Of a stretch of 5,208 nt of DNA, positions 4,645 through 5,208 are shown one piece after another (position 1 is the first letter of the stretch; every line of letters begins with the position of its first letter). The position numbers and the translations under genes were made by a program. The DNA is from Candidatus Gastranaerophilales bacterium (GTDB taxonomy: Bacteria; Cyanobacteriota; Vampirovibrionia; Gastranaerophilales; Gastranaerophilaceae), in contig CALVAU010000202.1 of the NCBI GenBank assembly GCA_944325615.1, positions 1 to 5,208 of the forward strand, given 5' to 3'. The notes under the pieces are model-generated. The model searched no databases. It was not told where the DNA came from and saw nothing but the letters and a program-made list of their open reading frames with translations.

Positions 4645-5208
4645 AGAATTAATCGCATCCTCAATATTTTCTGCATTATAAATATAACTACCGGCAACTA
4701 AAGAGTTTGCACCTAATCTGGTGCAGACTCTTGCTGTTTGGTCATTAATTCCGCCATCTACTTGGATAATAAGTTTTGCATCGGCAAATCTTTTTATAAC
4801 AGAAATCTTTTGCGCGCAATCAGCCATAAACTGTTGCCCGCCAAATCCTGGCTCTACTGTCATAACTAGAATTAAATCAAAATACCCGAGATATTCTAAT
4901 ATTTCTTCGGGATTGGTTCTGGGTTTTATAGAAAGACCTGCTTTTATACCAAAACTTTTTATATAATCTGCAATTTCTACTATTTCTTTTCTTTCAACAG
5001 CCTCAAAATGAAAAGTTATTATATCAGCTCCGGCCTCAGCAAAAGCCCTAATATATTTTTTAGGATTTTCAATCATCAAATGCACATCAAAAGGAAGTTT
5101 AGTAATCCTGCGAATAGATTTTACGACAGGAACTCCAATTGTAATATTAGGAACAAAATGCCCATCCATAACATCAATATGAACCCAATCCGCGCCACCG
5201 TTTTCTAT
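4636..5208 (-). CDS. rpe: Ribulose-phosphate 3-epimerase, N-terminus beyond window
   Basis: Rpe interconverts D-ribulose 5-phosphate and D-xylulose 5-phosphate in the cytosolic pentose phosphate pathway. The visible 190 residues form most of the (beta/alpha)8 barrel. In order they show GGADWVHIDVMDGHFVPN (metal-binding HxD and the MDGxFVPN signature), LPFDVHLMIENP, ITFHFEA, LVMTVEPGFGGQQF (family 'MTVxPGFGGQxF'), IQVDGGIN (with the second catalytic Asp) and NSLVAGSYIY near the phosphate site. The reading frame is open to the window edge at 5208. About 20-30 residues are missing compared with the usual roughly 220. The internal ATG at 5169 lies inside the DVMDG motif and is not the start. All expected catalytic residues in view are present. 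The stop (4638-4636) lies inside the end of the convergent 366-aa gene. Confidence 0.97.
   Translation of the reverse strand: MENGGADWVHIDVMDGHFVPNITIGVPVVKSIRRITKLPFDVHLMIENPKKYIRAFAEAGADIITFHFEAVERKEIVEIADYIKSFGIKAGLSIKPRTNPEEILEYLGYFDLILVMTVEPGFGGQQFMADCAQKISVIKRFADAKLIIQVDGGINDQTARVCTRLGANSLVAGSYIYNAENIEDAINSLR

Noticed and set aside
3575..4697. Minus-strand frames at 3575-3766, 4313-4513 and 4503-4697
   Set aside because: They are Leu/His/Phe-rich antisense shadows of the 366-aa gene (and, for the last one, also of rpe in another frame). They have no start signals or family features.
4721..4966. Plus-strand 81-codon frame
   Set aside because: It is an antisense shadow of rpe, whose motifs are unmistakable.
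1..5208. tRNA, rRNA, CRISPR array, insertion sequence or attachment site
   Set aside because: No cloverleaf, regularly spaced repeats, transposase motifs or terminal repeats with target duplications were seen by eye.

Overview
The window is AT-rich, about 30% G+C by eye, and compactly coded. The style of its small Ser/Gln/Asn-rich proteins, with openings such as MSINAIS and short LxAxGIxxTG blocks, together with a TspO-family protein and an ordinary rpe, reminds me of gut Melainabacteria (Vampirovibrionia, order Gastranaerophilales). That placement is recognition and inference; no marker gene in the window proves it.

Layout. Bases 1-210 (minus) hold the first 70 codons of a secreted protein whose visible end looks like the start of a phospholipase D-like domain. 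A perfect 17-bp AT-rich inverted repeat lies just upstream (229-267). Bases 294-741 (minus) are a MarR-type regulator broken by a frameshift and an in-frame TGA. After a 243-bp AT-rich gap, 985-1491 (plus) encodes a 168-aa Ser/Gln-rich protein ending in a strong terminator. That terminator separates it from a convergent minus-strand pair: a 97-aa small protein (2160-2453) followed by a roughly 193-aa protein (1542-2123) with a CheD-like Thr/Cys/His pattern. A short TspO/MBR-family membrane protein (2608-3009, plus) is divergent from that pair. It converges on a terminator belonging to a 58-aa minus-strand gene (3106-3282). A 261-bp divergent region with a good sigma-70 promoter leads to a 366-aa Asn/Gln/Glu-rich, partly coiled-coil protein (3544-4644, plus). 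The 3' end of that gene overlaps by 9 bp the end of rpe (ribulose-phosphate 3-epimerase, minus), which runs off the right edge.

How the genes may relate. rpe is housekeeping, and the TspO, phospholipase D-like and MarR genes are recognisable families. The remaining genes are lineage-type proteins without clear function. Three of them (168, 97 and 366 aa), in three separate transcription units, end in the same pattern: Lys at -7, Gly at -3, Leu at -2. The first two also share an L-x-A-[LY]-G-I-x-x-T block. The most interesting hypothesis is that they belong to one family of proteins with a common sorting or assembly signal. The 97-aa member is probably co-transcribed with a CheD-like, possibly deamidase-fold, enzyme. 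These links rest on short motifs and need database comparison.
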